From Yersinia aldovae ATCC 35236 (GTDB taxonomy: Bacteria; Pseudomonadota; Gammaproteobacteria; Enterobacterales; Enterobacteriaceae): 64,000 nt of DNA. Positions 8,246 to 19,272 of this stretch are shown one piece after another. The notes under the pieces are model-generated. The model saw only the letters and a program-made list of their open reading frames with translations. It was not told the DNA's origin and ran no database searches. The stretch covers positions 1-64,000 of the forward strand of contig NZ_ACCB01000019.1 of NCBI RefSeq assembly GCF_000173735.1, read 5' to 3'. Position 1 is the first letter of the stretch, and each line of letters starts with the position of its first letter. Both the position numbers and the translations under genes were made by a program.

Positions 8246-10209
8246 TGCCTGAAATTGGCAGTTTCTTATTATGTTTGGCGCTGGCAATTTCGCTATTGCT
8301 GAGTTTGTATCCGCAGTGGGGAGCCGCGCGCCAGGATGCTCGCATGATGGCCGTGGGCCGGCCGCTCACCTACGGCATGTTTGCCACCATCACCCTGTCA
8401 TTTATATGTCTGGTATATGCATTTGTAGTGAATGATTTTACCGTCTCCTATGTGGCGGCGAACTCAAACTCGCAATTACCGGTCTATTACCGTATTGCTG
8501 CCACCTGGGGAGCACATGAAGGCTCGCTATTACTATGGGTATTACTGCTGAGTTGCTGGTCACTGGCCGTTGCGCTGTTTAGCCGTTCGATGCCTGAAGA
8601 TGCGGTGGCTCGCGTGTTGTCAGTGCTGGGGATGATTACCGGCGGTTTCTTACTGTTCATTATTCTGACCTCAAATCCGTTTAGCCGCACCTTGCCGGGG
8701 TTCCCGATTGATGGTGGCGATTTGAACCCACTGTTGCAGGATGTCGGGTTGATTTTCCATCCTCCTCTCCTTTATATGGGATATGTCGGTTTCTCGGTCG
8801 CTTTCGCTTTTGCCATTGCCTCATTAATGGCCGGCCGCTTGGACAGTGCCTGGGCGCGCTGGTCGCGGCCCTGGACACAAGCGGCATGGGTGTTCCTGAC
8901 CATGGGGATCGTACTGGGATCGGCGTGGGCTTACTATGAATTAGGCTGGGGTGGCTGGTGGTTCTGGGATCCGGTGGAAAATGCCTCCTTTATGCCGTGG
9001 TTGGCCGGTACTGCGCTGATTCACTCACTGGCAGTTACCGAGAAGCGTGGCACCTTCAAAGCGTGGACGGTATTGCTGGCGATTACCGCATTCTCACTGT
9101 GCTTAATGGGCACCTTCCTGGTGCGTTCCGGCGTGCTGGTTTCAGTACACTCCTTTGCCTCTGATCCGGCGCGTGGCATGTTTATCCTCGCCTATCTGGT
9201 GATTGTCATCGGTGGTTCGCTCCTGTTGTATGCGGTAAAAGGCGCACAAGTACGCAGCCGTACACAACATGAGGTGTTCTCGCGTGAGACTTTCCTGCTC
9301 AGTAACAATGTGTTGCTAATTGCCGCGATGCTGGTGGTGTTACTGGGTACCTTGTTGCCGCTGGTTCACAAGCAGCTTGGGCTGGGCAGTATTTCAATCG
9401 GAGAGCCGTTCTTTAATACCATGTTCACCTGGTTGATGGCACCGATGGCGCTGCTGATGGGGATTGGGCCATTGGTGCGCTGGCGCAGAGACGAACCCAG
9501 TAAGCTATGGGCGCGTTTGGGCGTAGCGCTGGTTGTCACGCTGTTGTTATCGATATTGGTACCGTGGCTGATGCAGGACACCATTGCCGGTATGACGGTG
9601 GTCGGGTTGATGATGGCCATTTGGGTCATTATCCTGACATTGATGGAACTGCATGAGCGAGCAACACATCGATATAGCTTCTGGCGTGGCCTGACTCACC
9701 TTTCCCGCAGCCACTGGGGAATGGTGCTGGGCCATCTTGGGGTTGCCGTCACGGTGATAGGCATTGCTTTTAGCCAGAACTACAGTGTTGAGCGAGATGT
9801 GCGCATGAAGGCCGGTGATAGCATTGATATCCATGATTATCACTTCGTTTTCCGCGATGTTCACGATATTAAAGGGCCGAACTATACCGGTGGTGTTGGT
9901 ATTATTGATGTCACCCGTCATGGCAAGGTGGAAGCCACCTTACATGCGGAAAAACGCTATTACAGTGTCTCCCGTTCAATGATGACAGAAGCTGCCATTG
10001 ACGGCGGTTTTACCCGTGACCTTTACGCCGCGCTAGGTGAAGAGTTGGATGATGGCTCATGGGCGGTACGCTTGTATTACAAGCCATTTGTGCGCTGGAT
10101 ATGGTTTGGCGGGGTATTTATGGCCCTCGGCGGCCTCTTCTGTATGTTCGATCCACGTTATCGGATGAGTAAAAAGCTAAAACGCGCGGCCGCATCGGAG
10201 GCAAAATAA
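8242..10209 (+). CDS. ccmF: Haem lyase subunit CcmF
   Basis: 655 residues, a large polytopic membrane protein that attaches haem from CcmE to apocytochrome c together with CcmH/CcmI. The tryptophan-rich WWD domain [18 protein letters not shown] lies near residues 236-253. Further conserved blocks include [18 protein letters not shown] and [12 protein letters not shown]. The start overlaps ccmE and the stop overlaps the ccmG start. Intact and of normal length. Confidence 0.97.
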   Translation: MMPEIGSFLLCLALAISLLLSLYPQWGAARQDARMMAVGRPLTYGMFATITLSFICLVYAFVVNDFTVSYVAANSNSQLPVYYRIAATWGAHEGSLLLWVLLLSCWSLAVALFSRSMPEDAVARVLSVLGMITGGFLLFIILTSNPFSRTLPGFPIDGGDLNPLLQDVGLIFHPPLLYMGYVGFSVAFAFAIASLMAGRLDSAWARWSRPWTQAAWVFLTMGIVLGSAWAYYELGWGGWWFWDPVENASFMPWLAGTALIHSLAVTEKRGTFKAWTVLLAITAFSLCLMGTFLVRSGVLVSVHSFASDPARGMFILAYLVIVIGGSLLLYAVKGAQVRSRTQHEVFSRETFLLSNNVLLIAAMLVVLLGTLLPLVHKQLGLGSISIGEPFFNTMFTWLMAPMALLMGIGPLVRWRRDEPSKLWARLGVALVVTLLLSILVPWLMQDTIAGMTVVGLMMAIWVIILTLMELHERATHRYSFWRGLTHLSRSHWGMVLGHLGVAVTVIGIAFSQNYSVERDVRMKAGDSIDIHDYHFVFRDVHDIKGPNYTGGVGIIDVTRHGKVEATLHAEKRYYSVSRSMMTEAAIDGGFTRDLYAALGEELDDGSWAVRLYYKPFVRWIWFGGVFMALGGLFCMFDPRYRMSKKLKRAAASEAK

Positions 10210-10775
10210 TGAAAGCACCGACTTCATTTAATAAGCTGATGTTTATTCCGCTGGTGCTGTTTTTGCTGCTGGTGGTGGCGTTTTTAGTGCAACTGACCCG
10301 TAATGCCAATGGCGATGATCCGACGATGCTGGAGTCTGCACTGATTGGTAAACCCGTGCCCGCGTTTAAACTGGAATCCCTTGATAAACCGGGTAAAATC
10401 TTTGATCAAGCGGTATTGCATGACGGCAAGCCGATGTTGCTCAACGTCTGGGCAACCTGGTGCCCAACTTGCCGGGCGGAGCATCAATATCTGAATAAAC
10501 TGGCCGCGCAGGGCATCCGCGTGGTTGGGCTGAATTATAAAGATGATCGCGGCAAAGCGGTGCAGTGGCTCAATTCGCTCGGTAACCCATATGCGCTGAG
10601 TTTGTATGATGGTGATGGCATGTTGGGATTGGATCTTGGTGTCTATGGCGCACCGGAGACTTTCCTGATCGACGGTCAGGGTATTATCCGTTATCGCCAT
10701 GCCGGTGATCTCAACGATCGCGTTTGGTTGCAGGAAATTTTGCCGCTGTATAACAAGTATCAGGGGGGCGCATGA
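10209..10775 (+). CDS. ccmG: Thiol:disulfide oxidoreductase CcmG/DsbE
   Basis: 188 residues. A single N-terminal membrane anchor (about residues 10-28) precedes a periplasmic thioredoxin fold with the redox motif WATWCPTCRAEH near residues 80-91, and the cis-Pro region GVYGAPETFLID. CcmG keeps the apocytochrome CxxCH cysteines and CcmH reduced, taking electrons from DsbD. Overlaps ccmF and ccmH at its ends. Confidence 0.96.
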   Translation: MKAPTSFNKLMFIPLVLFLLLVVAFLVQLTRNANGDDPTMLESALIGKPVPAFKLESLDKPGKIFDQAVLHDGKPMLLNVWATWCPTCRAEHQYLNKLAAQGIRVVGLNYKDDRGKAVQWLNSLGNPYALSLYDGDGMLGLDLGVYGAPETFLIDGQGIIRYRHAGDLNDRVWLQEILPLYNKYQGGA

Positions 10776-11278
10776 GGTTACTTAGCCTAATGTTTGGCTT
10801 GATGCTGAGTTGCAGTGTGTTCGCCGCGATCGATACGTATACTTTCAAATCAGAGGCGCAGGAGCAGCAGTATCGTGAACTGACCGAGCAGTTGCGCTGC
10901 CCTAAGTGTCAGAACAATAGCATTGCTGATTCTAATGCCATTATTGCTGCGGATATGCGCGCCAAAGTGTATGAACTGCAGCAGCAGGGAAATTCCAAAC
11001 AGCAAGTTATTGATTATATGGTGGCCCGCTACGGTAATTTCGTAACTTATGAACCCCCCGTGACTGCCGCGACCTTGATTCTCTGGGTCGGCCCGATACT
11101 GTTTGTGTTGATGGGGACGACGATAGTGATATTGCGCGCTCGGCGTCGGGTGGAAAAAGAAGCCCCACTTTCAGCGCAAGAGCAGCAGCGGCTACAAGAT
11201 TTGTTGTCTGAAAAAAACGTACAGGCTGGAAAAAATGTGCCGGTCCGACAAAACCCCACTGACAGGAAACAACCATAA
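10772..11278 (+). CDS. ccmH: Cytochrome c maturation protein CcmH (N-terminal type)
   Basis: 168 residues with a signal peptide (cleavage near SCSVFA), the redox motif LRCPKCQNNS near residues 46-55, a three-helix bundle and a C-terminal membrane helix (about 105-125). It corresponds to the first half of the fused E. coli CcmH. Here the TPR half is the separate next gene, ccmI. It binds and reduces apocytochrome c for haem attachment by CcmF. Confidence 0.94.
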   Translation: MRLLSLMFGLMLSCSVFAAIDTYTFKSEAQEQQYRELTEQLRCPKCQNNSIADSNAIIAADMRAKVYELQQQGNSKQQVIDYMVARYGNFVTYEPPVTAATLILWVGPILFVLMGTTIVILRARRRVEKEAPLSAQEQQRLQDLLSEKNVQAGKNVPVRQNPTDRKQP

Positions 11279-12552
11279 TGGCATTTTGGTTAATAGTGAT
11301 CATTTTGCTGGCGGTCGCGGGTGCCTTATTCGTCATTCCGGCCATGCGACAAAATGCGAATACCCCAGTAACCACCCGTGATGAGCTAAATAAGGCGATT
11401 TATCAGGACCGGTTATCTGAACTGGCAGAAGATGAAGCGCAGGGCGTGGTAGCACAACGGCCTGAGCTGATTAAAGAGCTGCAACAAAACTTGCTGACCG
11501 ACATCCCACAACCAGAGGGTGCTCAAAGCAGCATCACTCAACTGCCATCGGCTGGCGAAATAGGCCCAATCAACCGTTGGGCATTATTACCCGGTGTGGT
11601 GGTTATGGTGGTTGTTGCTGTGGGGTTATATCTGAAAACCGGTGGGTTGGCTCAGGTGCAGGCATGGCATCAGGTTGAGGCGCAAATGCCTGAGTTGCGA
11701 GCCAGAGTCGCTAACGAACGGGCTGAACCTTTGACAATGGAAGAGGTGGCACGTTTAGGGCTGGGGCTGCGCACCTCATTGCAGCAGGATACAGGTAACG
11801 TCAACGACTGGATGATGCTGGGGCGAGTGGGGATGGCGCTCAACAATGCGACAACCGCAACGCAAGCTTTTGCGAAAGCATATCAGTTAGCACCCGATAA
11901 TGAAGAGGTCAGACTCGGCTATGCCGAAGTGCTGACTCGCTCCAATGATCCGCAGGATAATCAGTTAGCTACCCAGATGTTGCGCACAATGGTTGGGCAA
12001 AATCATACCAATCTGCGTGCGATGAGCTTATTGGCTTTTAATGCTTTTGAACAGGGTGATTTCAAACAAGCCATTGGTGCGTGGGAAGTTATGCTAAAAT
12101 TGTTGCCTGCTGGTGATTCTCGCGTCGACGTGATAAAACGCAGTATTGCGCAAGCCAAATCGCAGGCAGGGCAGGAAACAGCTACACTGGGAATAGAGGT
12201 ATCATTATCTTCAGATGCCGCCCAAAATTTACCTCGACGGGGAACACTGATTATATCGGTAACCGACGGTACAAATCCGATACCGGTTGCTGTAAAGCGA
12301 CTGCCGCTGAACCGTTTCCCGCTATCAATTACGCTGGATGATAGCAATGCAATGATGCCTGAGCGTTTGCTCTCATCCTTGCATCAGGTGAAAGTGCGTG
12401 CACGTATCTCACTGGATGGCACTGCCAATCCGCAATCTGGCGACTGGTTCGGTGAGAGTATGGTGCAGGACTTTAATGGGGCGGGGCAGTCAGGCAATCA
12501 AAAAGTAGGTATTCAACCTATTAGTGTTCAGATAAACAGACAAACCCCTTAA
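11278..12552 (+). CDS. ccmI: Cytochrome c maturation protein CcmI (TPR type)
   Basis: 424 residues. Two membrane helices (residues 2-20 and about 100-118) flank a cytoplasmic loop, and the rest is periplasmic with TPR repeats (about residues 150-300), for example DWMMLGRVGMALNNATTATQAFAKAYQLAPDN. It chaperones apocytochrome c to the CcmF/CcmH lyase. In E. coli this is the C-terminal half of CcmH. Start overlaps the ccmH stop; last gene of the operon. Confidence 0.93.
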   Translation: MAFWLIVIILLAVAGALFVIPAMRQNANTPVTTRDELNKAIYQDRLSELAEDEAQGVVAQRPELIKELQQNLLTDIPQPEGAQSSITQLPSAGEIGPINRWALLPGVVVMVVVAVGLYLKTGGLAQVQAWHQVEAQMPELRARVANERAEPLTMEEVARLGLGLRTSLQQDTGNVNDWMMLGRVGMALNNATTATQAFAKAYQLAPDNEEVRLGYAEVLTRSNDPQDNQLATQMLRTMVGQNHTNLRAMSLLAFNAFEQGDFKQAIGAWEVMLKLLPAGDSRVDVIKRSIAQAKSQAGQETATLGIEVSLSSDAAQNLPRRGTLIISVTDGTNPIPVAVKRLPLNRFPLSITLDDSNAMMPERLLSSLHQVKVRARISLDGTANPQSGDWFGESMVQDFNGAGQSGNQKVGIQPISVQINRQTP

Positions 12553-12587
12553 GTGAAAGGGGCTAGCAAGATTTCATGGAGAAGAAT

Positions 12588-13352
12588 ATGAACTACCGCC
12601 TGACTGGGCTGGCTTTTGCAACCGTGCTATTAGTAGGGTGCGCCAGTAGCTCGCCGGATCACATGGAGCAGGGGCGCTCGGATCCACTCGAAGGTTTTAA
12701 CCGGGCAATGTTCAATTTTAACTATGAGGTTCTTGACCCTTATATTGTCCGCCCGGTGGCGGTTGTTTGGCGGGATTACGTGCCACAGCCAGCACGTAAT
12801 GGCACGAGTAACTTCCTCAGCAATCTGGAAGAGCCAGCCAGTATGGTGAATAGCTTCCTGGTCGGTGATCCGTATAACGCCATGAAGCACTTCAACCGCT
12901 TCTTCCTAAATACCATACTGGGGATGGGGGGGCTTATCGATGTTGCCAGTATGGCTAACCCAAAACTGGCTAAACAAGTTCCTCATCGCTTTGGGAGTAC
13001 GTTAGGTCATTATAATGTCGGTTACGGCCCTTACGTGGTACTACCGGGTTATGGTAGCTTTACGATCCGTGAGGATGGCGGTAACGCGGTTGATTACGTC
13101 TATCCGGTGCTGAGTTATCTGACGTTCTGGATGTCGGCGGGCAAATGGATGGTTGAAGGCATTGAAACCCGGGCGCAGTTGTTGGATTCGGATGGTTTGC
13201 TGCGTAACTCATCAGACCCTTATTTGATGATGCGCGAAGCTTACTTCCAACGTAATGACTTCCTGGCGAGCGGTGGCCAATTGAAAGTAGAAGTTAACTC
13301 GAATGCTCAAGCTATTCAGAACGATCTGGACAGTATCGATTCAGCCAACTGA
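12588..13352 (+). CDS. mlaA: Outer-membrane lipoprotein MlaA (VacJ)
   Basis: 254 residues from the ATG at 12588, preceded by GGAG six bases upstream; an in-frame codon at 12576 is too far up. The signal peptide ends in the lipobox LLVGCAS. MlaA forms a ring-shaped channel with OmpC/OmpF that removes mislocalised phospholipids from the outer leaflet and passes them to MlaC. The family body DPLEGFNRAMFNFN...ILGMGGLIDVA...FGSTLGHY is complete. Followed by a strong bidirectional terminator shared with fadL. Confidence 0.96.
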   Translation: MNYRLTGLAFATVLLVGCASSSPDHMEQGRSDPLEGFNRAMFNFNYEVLDPYIVRPVAVVWRDYVPQPARNGTSNFLSNLEEPASMVNSFLVGDPYNAMKHFNRFFLNTILGMGGLIDVASMANPKLAKQVPHRFGSTLGHYNVGYGPYVVLPGYGSFTIREDGGNAVDYVYPVLSYLTFWMSAGKWMVEGIETRAQLLDSDGLLRNSSDPYLMMREAYFQRNDFLASGGQLKVEVNSNAQAIQNDLDSIDSAN

Positions 13353-13369
13353 TATCGCTTCTGACACTA

Positions 13370-13407
13370 GTCGATAAAAAAGCGCCTTGCGGCGCTTTTT
13401 TATCGAC
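13370..13407. terminator. Bidirectional terminator between mlaA and fadL
   Basis: A near-perfect stem: GTCGATAAAAAAGCGCC pairs with GGCGCTTTTTTATCGAC around a short loop. It has T-runs on both strands and sits between two convergent genes. Confidence 0.93.
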
Positions 13408-13430
13408 ATAATCCGAGAAATAATCGGTTA

Positions 13431-14699
13431 TTAGAATGTGTAGTTAAAGTTCACGCCGTACAGCAGTGCAGTACCTTTAGAGTCAAACTCATAGGTTGTT
13501 GCGCCCAATGCTGTAGGGGTTTTTTCCTTGATGTGCACGTTCTGGCCGTGCATATAGGAAATACCCACGTCAACAGAGGCATCTTTGTTGAAAGCGTAGG
13601 TCGTACCGGCACTGATCCAGAAACGATCTTGGTCTGGAATCGAGATGGTACGGTTATCTGCGGGAACCGGGCTATCATCAAAGGCGATACCGGTACGGAA
13701 GGTCCAACTGTCATCGTAATAATAGGTGGTACCCAGCGCAATACGGTAGGCGTCTCTAAAGCCTTCATGCTTTTCAAACAGTGTCTGGCCATTCGTACCG
13801 GTTGCTTTCAGTTCTTGGAACTGGCTCCAACTGGTGTACGCCATGCTGTAGTGAATCGCCCATTGTGGTGCTACTTTGTTGTAGCCGGACACTTCCCAGA
13901 CTTCAGGCAGATTCAGGGTTAGAGCACCAGGGACTGTTTGACCGCCCAATCCACCTGCTTGGCGAGGTAATTGGTTACTGTAATCGCCATCAAAATCAAT
14001 TTTCACTTTGGAACGATAGGTGAAGCTATAACGGTTTTCTTTATCAACTTCATACAGAACCCCCGCATTCCAACCATAGCCCCATTTTGTCCCTTCCATA
14101 CGGGTGACTTCAGTACTGTACGGTAAACGACCGCCACCGGCTTCACCGAGATGACGCACAATCTTGGCATCGGCATAAACCGCATCAAAGCCTAAACCGA
14201 AGCTGAAGTTTTCATTCAGACGGTAAGCCGCGCTTAGATTCAGGTTAGCGGTTTTCAGGTCAGTCTCGCCACCCAATGAGCCGGCGACATAGTCATCATT
14301 GAATTTGGTCGCCAGGCCGTAGTTTGAGGTACCGGACGCACCAATCGCCCATTGTTCATTTAATGGCATAATAAAGTGGATATTCGGTATCCACTCTGAT
14401 GGTGCGATATTGTTGGCATTAGTGCTTCTGCCGCTTGGTGACGTCCCGCTGATGTCAACGCTTGGATCAACATAAACGAAGCCGCCAGAGAAAGAAGGGC
14501 GATCGAACAAAGTCATTGCGGCGGGGTTGCGGCTACCAACAGATGCGTTGTCGGCAACAGCGCCTTCACCAGAGAAAGAGCGTCCCAAGGCAGCGGCTGA
14601 ATATTCATTCAACTGAAAGCCGGCCGCAGAAACGTTCGAAGAGATGATTGCCACTGCAGCTGCCAGAGCTGATCGGGTAAACAGGTTTTTCTGGTTCAT
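13431..14699 (-). CDS. fadL: Long-chain fatty acid outer-membrane transporter FadL
   Basis: 422 residues from the ATG at 14699 with GAGG upstream; a TTG two codons earlier is less likely. A signal peptide ends near [12 protein letters not shown], the exact family junction. The mature protein is the 14-strand beta-barrel with the hatch ([22 protein letters not shown]) and ends in the terminal aromatic YTF-type motif (NFNYTF). It imports long-chain fatty acids by lateral opening. Two FadR-type operators lie upstream, matching repression in the absence of fatty acids. Confidence 0.96.
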   Translation of the reverse strand: MNQKNLFTRSALAAAVAIISSNVSAAGFQLNEYSAAALGRSFSGEGAVADNASVGSRNPAAMTLFDRPSFSGGFVYVDPSVDISGTSPSGRSTNANNIAPSEWIPNIHFIMPLNEQWAIGASGTSNYGLATKFNDDYVAGSLGGETDLKTANLNLSAAYRLNENFSFGLGFDAVYADAKIVRHLGEAGGGRLPYSTEVTRMEGTKWGYGWNAGVLYEVDKENRYSFTYRSKVKIDFDGDYSNQLPRQAGGLGGQTVPGALTLNLPEVWEVSGYNKVAPQWAIHYSMAYTSWSQFQELKATGTNGQTLFEKHEGFRDAYRIALGTTYYYDDSWTFRTGIAFDDSPVPADNRTISIPDQDRFWISAGTTYAFNKDASVDVGISYMHGQNVHIKEKTPTALGATTYEFDSKGTALLYGVNFNYTF

Positions 14700-14767
14700 G
14701 ACCAAAACCTCATTATTTTAATTAATGTTACATACCGTAACAAGAGAATGCGGGATTGTAGGGTCCG

Positions 14768-14784
14768 TTTTCGGTCAGACAAAG
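14768..14784 (-). promoter_or_regulatory. Second, weaker FadR-type operator of fadL
   Basis: Contains the GGTCAGAC core of the FadR operator but lacks the right-hand CCT of the consensus (AAG instead). It lies nearer the fadL start than the stronger site, as in E. coli where fadL has two operators. Confidence 0.5.
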
Positions 14785-14802
14785 CAGACCAGTGGCTGAA
14801 GT

Positions 14803-14819
14803 ATAGGTCTGACCTGTGT
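14803..14819 (-). promoter_or_regulatory. FadR operator of fadL
   Basis: The minus strand reads ACACAGGTCAGACCTAT, close to the FadR consensus and sharing the CAGGTCAGACCT core with the site before fadI. It is about 104-120 bases upstream of the fadL ATG. FadR released by long-chain acyl-CoA would derepress fadL. Confidence 0.75.
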
Positions 14820-15106
14820 GAGTGTTGCAAGTATGTTTTGTGATTTGTTCAATTTCAATTGCAAAAAATAGACGTAGTTAACAAAAATCTCACAATTTAG
14901 CAGCAATTATTACATTATTGATGAGCGAACAAACAATTTTAGTGTGATTTCCGTCACTTAATAGGCTTATAAACAGTAAGTCCTAGTGCCTTGCGCATTG
15001 CAGTAGTAAAATGAAGAAAGAGAAAATATTTTTGTGCCATGTCTGTTTTGTGCGAGTTAATCGGCAATAGGACTTATTTTGAAATGTCCGTTGAGGAGAA
15101 TTGAAG

Positions 15107-15418
15107 ATGTCAGATGCAAGTATTCGATCAACAAACAATCGCTGTAGCGCTGAAGAAACTGCCGCTTGCTGCTGCGTCGATGTCGGCACGATAATGGACA
15201 ATACTGACTGCACAGCCTCTTACAGTTGCGTGTTTGATAACCGTGCTGAAGCTGAAACCATGCTGAAATCGTTGAGTGAAAAAGCGCGTGCGGTTGAATC
15301 CGACCCTTGTCTGATTGAGCATACGTTGGAAGAGACGGACGGCGGTGTTCGTTTAACCATTGATTTCACTTTTGCTTGCCAGGCAGAAACGATGATTTTC
15401 CAGCTTGGGCTGCGTTAA
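15107..15418 (+). CDS. yfcZ: YfcZ/YiiS family protein
   Basis: 103 residues from the ATG at 15107 (GAGGAG eight bases upstream). The N-terminus has an unusual cysteine cluster, ACCCVDVGTIMDN, and the C-terminus ends VDFTFAC-like and IFQLGLR, both conserved in the YfcZ family. Function is unknown. Its place between fadL and fadIJ is conserved in enterobacteria, which hints at a link with fatty-acid metabolism but proves nothing. Confidence 0.9.
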   Translation: MSDASIRSTNNRCSAEETAACCCVDVGTIMDNTDCTASYSCVFDNRAEAETMLKSLSEKARAVESDPCLIEHTLEETDGGVRLTIDFTFACQAETMIFQLGLR

Positions 15419-15462
15419 GGTCTAAGCAAGCACTTTAAGCAAAAAAGTGAGACAAATAATAC

Positions 15463-15497
15463 CAAGCGCGAAGCTAATTGCTTTGCGTTTTTTTTTA
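15463..15497 (+). terminator. Rho-independent terminator after yfcZ
   Basis: A stem of CGCGAAGC with GCTTTGCG (one G-T pair), loop TAATT, followed by a run of nine or more T. Confidence 0.85.
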
Positions 15498-15663
15498 ATC
15501 ATTCCTCGCGTGAATTTATTTAGCTAGCTTTATCATCTTAACGTGATGTTATTTTGCCTCACAGAATTTCCCGCCGGTTTTTTTGTTCTGAAAAGTTGCT
15601 CCTGCTCCCACTTTCCTGTTCTGTCGGTTTGCCAAATGTAAATGTTTGGTTAACAATGATGGG

Positions 15664-15680
15664 ATCAGGTCAGACCTGTT
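15664..15680 (+). promoter_or_regulatory. FadR operator of fadIJ
   Basis: ATCAGGTCAGACCTGTT is nearly a perfect palindrome and a close FadR consensus match, 48 bases before the fadI ATG, in the position expected to block RNA polymerase. Confidence 0.8.
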
Positions 15681-15727
15681 ATTTATTACTCTTTAGTGAA
15701 AGCCACTTTTATTTATCAGGAGCGTTT

Positions 15728-17038
15728 ATGAGTAAGCCATTACCGCTAGTGACGCACCAGGGCGGTCGCATTGCAATAGTCAGCGGCCTGCGCACTCCTT
15801 TTGCCAAGCAGGCAACTGCTTATCATGGCGTACCGGCTGTAGACTTAGGCAAAATGGTCGTAAGCGAATTGATGGCCAGAAGTGGGGTTGCTCCTGAGTT
15901 AATCGATCAACTGGTGTTTGGCCAGGTGGTACAAATGCCTGAAGCGCCTAATATTGCCCGCGAAATTGTGTTAGGTACCGGTATGAGTGTTCACACTGAC
16001 GCATACAGCGTCTCGCGTGCCTGTGCGACCAGCTTTCAGGCGGTAGCCAATGTAGCTGAAAGTATTATTGCCGGTTCAGTGACCGTCGCGATAGCCGGTG
16101 GCGCAGATTCTTCATCGGTGTTGCCTATCGGCGTGAGTAAAGCGCTGGCGCGAACCTTGGTCGATGTGAATAAAGCCCGAACTTTATCCCAACGGCTGAC
16201 ATTATTCAGCCGGCTGAAGCTGCGTGATCTGCTGCCGGTCGCTCCAGCAGTAGCAGAATATTCCACCGGTTTACGGATGGGAGACACCGCCGAGCAGATG
16301 GCAAAAACCTATGGGATAAGCCGTGAAGATCAAGATGCTTTAGCTCTGCGCTCCCACCAAATGGCGGCACAAGCTTGGCAGCAAGGGTTATTACATGATG
16401 AAGTGATGACCGCCTACATTCCGCCGTACCGAGATGCTATTTCTGAAGATAATAATATCCGCAAAGATTCTACATTGGCGCAATACGCCAAATTGCGCCC
16501 AGCGTTTGATCGCCAACACGGCAGTGTCACTGCGGCGAACAGCACCCCGCTGACGGATGGGGCCGCTGCGGTCATGATGATGAGTGAGTCGAAAGCCAAA
16601 GCGTTGGGGTTACAGCCGCTGGGATATCTGCGCAGTTTTGCGTTTTCCGCCATTGATGTCTGGCAGGATATGCTGTTAGGGCCATCTTATGCCACGCCGT
16701 TGGCGCTGGATCGTGCCGGTATTACGCTGGCGGACTTGACCCTGATTGATATGCATGAAGCATTCGCGGCACAAACACTGGCAAACTTGAAAATGTTTGC
16801 CAGTGATACTTTTGCCCGTGAAAAATTGGGCCGAAATCATGCGATTGGTGAAGTTGATATGAGTAAATTCAACGTCTTAGGTGGATCAATCGCTTATGGG
16901 CATCCTTTCGCCGCAACGGGGGCGCGGATGATTACCCAAACATTGAATGAATTGCGCCGTCGTGGTGGTGGATTAGGGCTAACCACCGCCTGCGCTGCTG
17001 GTGGCTTAGGTGCAGCGATGATTCTGGAGGTGGAGTAA
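15728..17038 (+). CDS. fadI: 3-ketoacyl-CoA thiolase FadI (anaerobic beta-oxidation)
   Basis: 436 residues from the ATG at 15728, with AGGAG upstream. The longer open frame would run through the FadR operator, so it is not used. The acyl-accepting Cys is in [13 protein letters not shown], and the general-base histidine and second Cys are in the C-terminal [16 protein letters not shown] and TACAAGGLG motifs. FadI performs the thiolytic step of beta-oxidation with FadJ, mainly under anaerobic conditions. Its stop overlaps the fadJ ATG by one base. Confidence 0.96.
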   Translation: MSKPLPLVTHQGGRIAIVSGLRTPFAKQATAYHGVPAVDLGKMVVSELMARSGVAPELIDQLVFGQVVQMPEAPNIAREIVLGTGMSVHTDAYSVSRACATSFQAVANVAESIIAGSVTVAIAGGADSSSVLPIGVSKALARTLVDVNKARTLSQRLTLFSRLKLRDLLPVAPAVAEYSTGLRMGDTAEQMAKTYGISREDQDALALRSHQMAAQAWQQGLLHDEVMTAYIPPYRDAISEDNNIRKDSTLAQYAKLRPAFDRQHGSVTAANSTPLTDGAAAVMMMSESKAKALGLQPLGYLRSFAFSAIDVWQDMLLGPSYATPLALDRAGITLADLTLIDMHEAFAAQTLANLKMFASDTFAREKLGRNHAIGEVDMSKFNVLGGSIAYGHPFAATGARMITQTLNELRRRGGGLGLTTACAAGGLGAAMILEVE

Positions 17039-19272
17039 TGAGCCAGGAAGATATTATCCATAACAGTGATGATGTGCTTATGCCAAAGGCAATAGCACCA
17101 GCGACTTCAGTATTTACCCTCAGTGTGCGGCCAGACAATATTGGTATTATCACCATTGATGTTGTGGGCGAAAAGGTAAATACCTTAAAGGCTGAATTTG
17201 CTGAACAAATCACCGAGATATTGCAACAAGCGCAGGCCTTATCCGGATTGCAGGGGCTGGTAATTATATCTGGCAAACCAGACTCATTTGTTGCTGGTGC
17301 GGATATCGCCATGATTGCCGCTTGCCGTACGGCACAGGATGCTCGGGTATTGGCACAAAAAGGGCAAGCAACGCTGGCACAAATCGCGGCCTTTCCGGTG
17401 CCGGTGGTTGCTGCTATCCACGGTGCTTGTTTGGGCGGGGGGCTGGAATTGGCTCTGGCTTGTCATAGCCGAATTTGTTCTCTGGATGATAAAACGGTGC
17501 TTGGATTGCCGGAAGTGCAGCTTGGCTTACTTCCCGGTTCGGGGGGAACGCAACGTTTGCCACGTTTGATTGGCGTCAGCAAGGCGCTGGATATGATACT
17601 GACCGGCAGGCAGGTTCGCGCGCGTCAGGCACTTAAAATGGGGCTGGTGGATGATATCGTGCCACTGGATATCTTATTGGATGTCGCTATCGCACGCGCC
17701 AAGGCTGGCTGGCTTGACCGCCCAACACTGCCGTGGCAAGAGCGTTTGCTCAGTGGCCCGCTGGGTAAGGCAATATTATTTAACGTGGTGCGTAAGAAGA
17801 CACGGGCGAAGACCAAAGGTCATTATCCTGCAACTGAACACATTATTGATGTGATACGCAAAGGCCTGGATCATGGCGGCCCGAGCGGTTATGAAGCTGA
17901 GGCCAGAGCATTTGGTGATTTGGCGATGTCCCCTCAATCTGCCGCATTACGCAGTTTGTTCTTTGCCACCACCTCGCTGAAAAAAGAGACGGGGGGGGCG
18001 GCACAACCTCGTGCTATCCATCGTGTTGGCGTCTTAGGCGGCGGTCTGATGGGTGGCGGTATTGCCAATGTAACCGCTACCCGTGCGGGTTTGCCGGTGC
18101 GAATTAAAGATATCAACCCACAGGGAATTAATCTGGCGTTGAAATATACCTGGGATGCGCTGGGTAAACGGGTGCGCAATAAGAGAATGCGCCCGGCGGA
18201 GCGGCAGCGCCAGATGATGCTGATTTCCGGTACTACCGATTATTGCGGTTTTGATAATGTAGATATTGTTGTTGAAGCAGTATTTGAAGATTTAGCATTG
18301 AAGCAGCAAATGGTTGCCGATATCGAGCGTGTCGGTGCGCCACACACTATTTTTGCCTCCAATACGTCCTCGTTACCCATTAGCCAGATAGCCGCACAAG
18401 CGCAGCGGCCAGAGCAGGTAATTGGTCTGCACTACTTTAGCCCGGTAGATAAGATGCCACTGGTAGAGGTTATTCCTCATGAGAAAACCAGTGAAGAAAC
18501 TATTGCTACTACAGTCGCTTTGGCTCGAAAACAGGGTAAAACAGCCATTGTGGTAGCTGATCGTGCCGGGTTCTATGTAAATCGTATTTTGGCTCCTTAT
18601 ATCAATGAAGCCGCGCGCTGTTTGCTAGACGGCGAGCCTATCGATTCCATCGATAAAGCGTTGGTGGACTTTGGTTTTCCGGTTGGCCCGATTACGCTGC
18701 TTGATGAAGTGGGAATTGATGTCGGGACCAAAATTATGCCTATCTTGGTTGAGCAATTAGGGCCACGTTTTGCAGCTCCGCCCTCTTTTGAGGTGATCTT
18801 GAAGGATGGGCGCAAAGGGCGGAAAAATGGCCGTGGTTTTTATTTATATCCAAAAGCGGTATATCCAACTACGCAAACCAAAGGCTTTACGTGGAAGAGA
18901 CGCCCGCCAAAACAGGTGGATGTAAGTGTTTACACTCTTCTGGGCATCACTCCGAAGGCTCATCTCGAAGCCACGGTGATTGCACAGCGTTGTACCATGA
19001 TGATGTTGAACGAAGCTGTGCGCTGTCTGGATGAGTCTATTATTCGTAACCCGCGAGATGGGGATATCGGCGCGGTGTTCGGCATTGGCTTCCCGCCGTT
19101 CCTCGGCGGCCCTTTCCGTTATCTGGATAGCCTGGGGGCGGAGAAGGTGGTAAAAACGCTTCAGTTATTGACGCAGCAGTATGGCGAGCGTTTTGAGCCT
19201 TGCCAGCGGTTGGTGACAATGGCGCAGCAGCAGCAGCTATTTTATCCACAGGAAACGGCACCAGCAGAATAG
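17038..19272 (+). CDS. fadJ: Multifunctional fatty-acid oxidation protein FadJ
   Basis: 744 residues, about 30 longer than E. coli FadJ, mostly through an extended N-terminus. The N-terminal crotonase domain (about 25-215) has [15 protein letters not shown] and [20 protein letters not shown]. The NAD-binding 3-hydroxyacyl-CoA dehydrogenase domain starts at [18 protein letters not shown] (about residue 328) and is followed by the C-terminal dehydrogenase domains. It carries enoyl-CoA hydratase, dehydrogenase and epimerase activities. A run of eight G (17991-17998) in the interdomain linker is in frame here. Confidence 0.96.
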   Translation: MSQEDIIHNSDDVLMPKAIAPATSVFTLSVRPDNIGIITIDVVGEKVNTLKAEFAEQITEILQQAQALSGLQGLVIISGKPDSFVAGADIAMIAACRTAQDARVLAQKGQATLAQIAAFPVPVVAAIHGACLGGGLELALACHSRICSLDDKTVLGLPEVQLGLLPGSGGTQRLPRLIGVSKALDMILTGRQVRARQALKMGLVDDIVPLDILLDVAIARAKAGWLDRPTLPWQERLLSGPLGKAILFNVVRKKTRAKTKGHYPATEHIIDVIRKGLDHGGPSGYEAEARAFGDLAMSPQSAALRSLFFATTSLKKETGGAAQPRAIHRVGVLGGGLMGGGIANVTATRAGLPVRIKDINPQGINLALKYTWDALGKRVRNKRMRPAERQRQMMLISGTTDYCGFDNVDIVVEAVFEDLALKQQMVADIERVGAPHTIFASNTSSLPISQIAAQAQRPEQVIGLHYFSPVDKMPLVEVIPHEKTSEETIATTVALARKQGKTAIVVADRAGFYVNRILAPYINEAARCLLDGEPIDSIDKALVDFGFPVGPITLLDEVGIDVGTKIMPILVEQLGPRFAAPPSFEVILKDGRKGRKNGRGFYLYPKAVYPTTQTKGFTWKRRPPKQVDVSVYTLLGITPKAHLEATVIAQRCTMMMLNEAVRCLDESIIRNPRDGDIGAVFGIGFPPFLGGPFRYLDSLGAEKVVKTLQLLTQQYGERFEPCQRLVTMAQQQQLFYPQETAPAE

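Larger units (their letters stand above)
14700..15106. other. Divergent fadL-yfcZ regulatory region
   Basis: 407 bases without a gene between the divergent fadL and yfcZ. It contains the two FadR-type sites listed separately on the fadL side. The remainder is AT-rich promoter DNA; I see no further gene or clear repeat. Confidence 0.7.
15419..15727. other. yfcZ-fadI intergenic region
   Basis: 309 bases without a gene. It holds a terminator for yfcZ (15463-15497) and the promoter region of fadIJ with a FadR operator (15664-15680). Nothing else stands out. Confidence 0.7.

Noticed and set aside
15554..15727. N-terminal extension of FadI
   Set aside because: It would translate across the FadR operator and lacks homology; the ATG at 15728 has a good ribosome-binding site.
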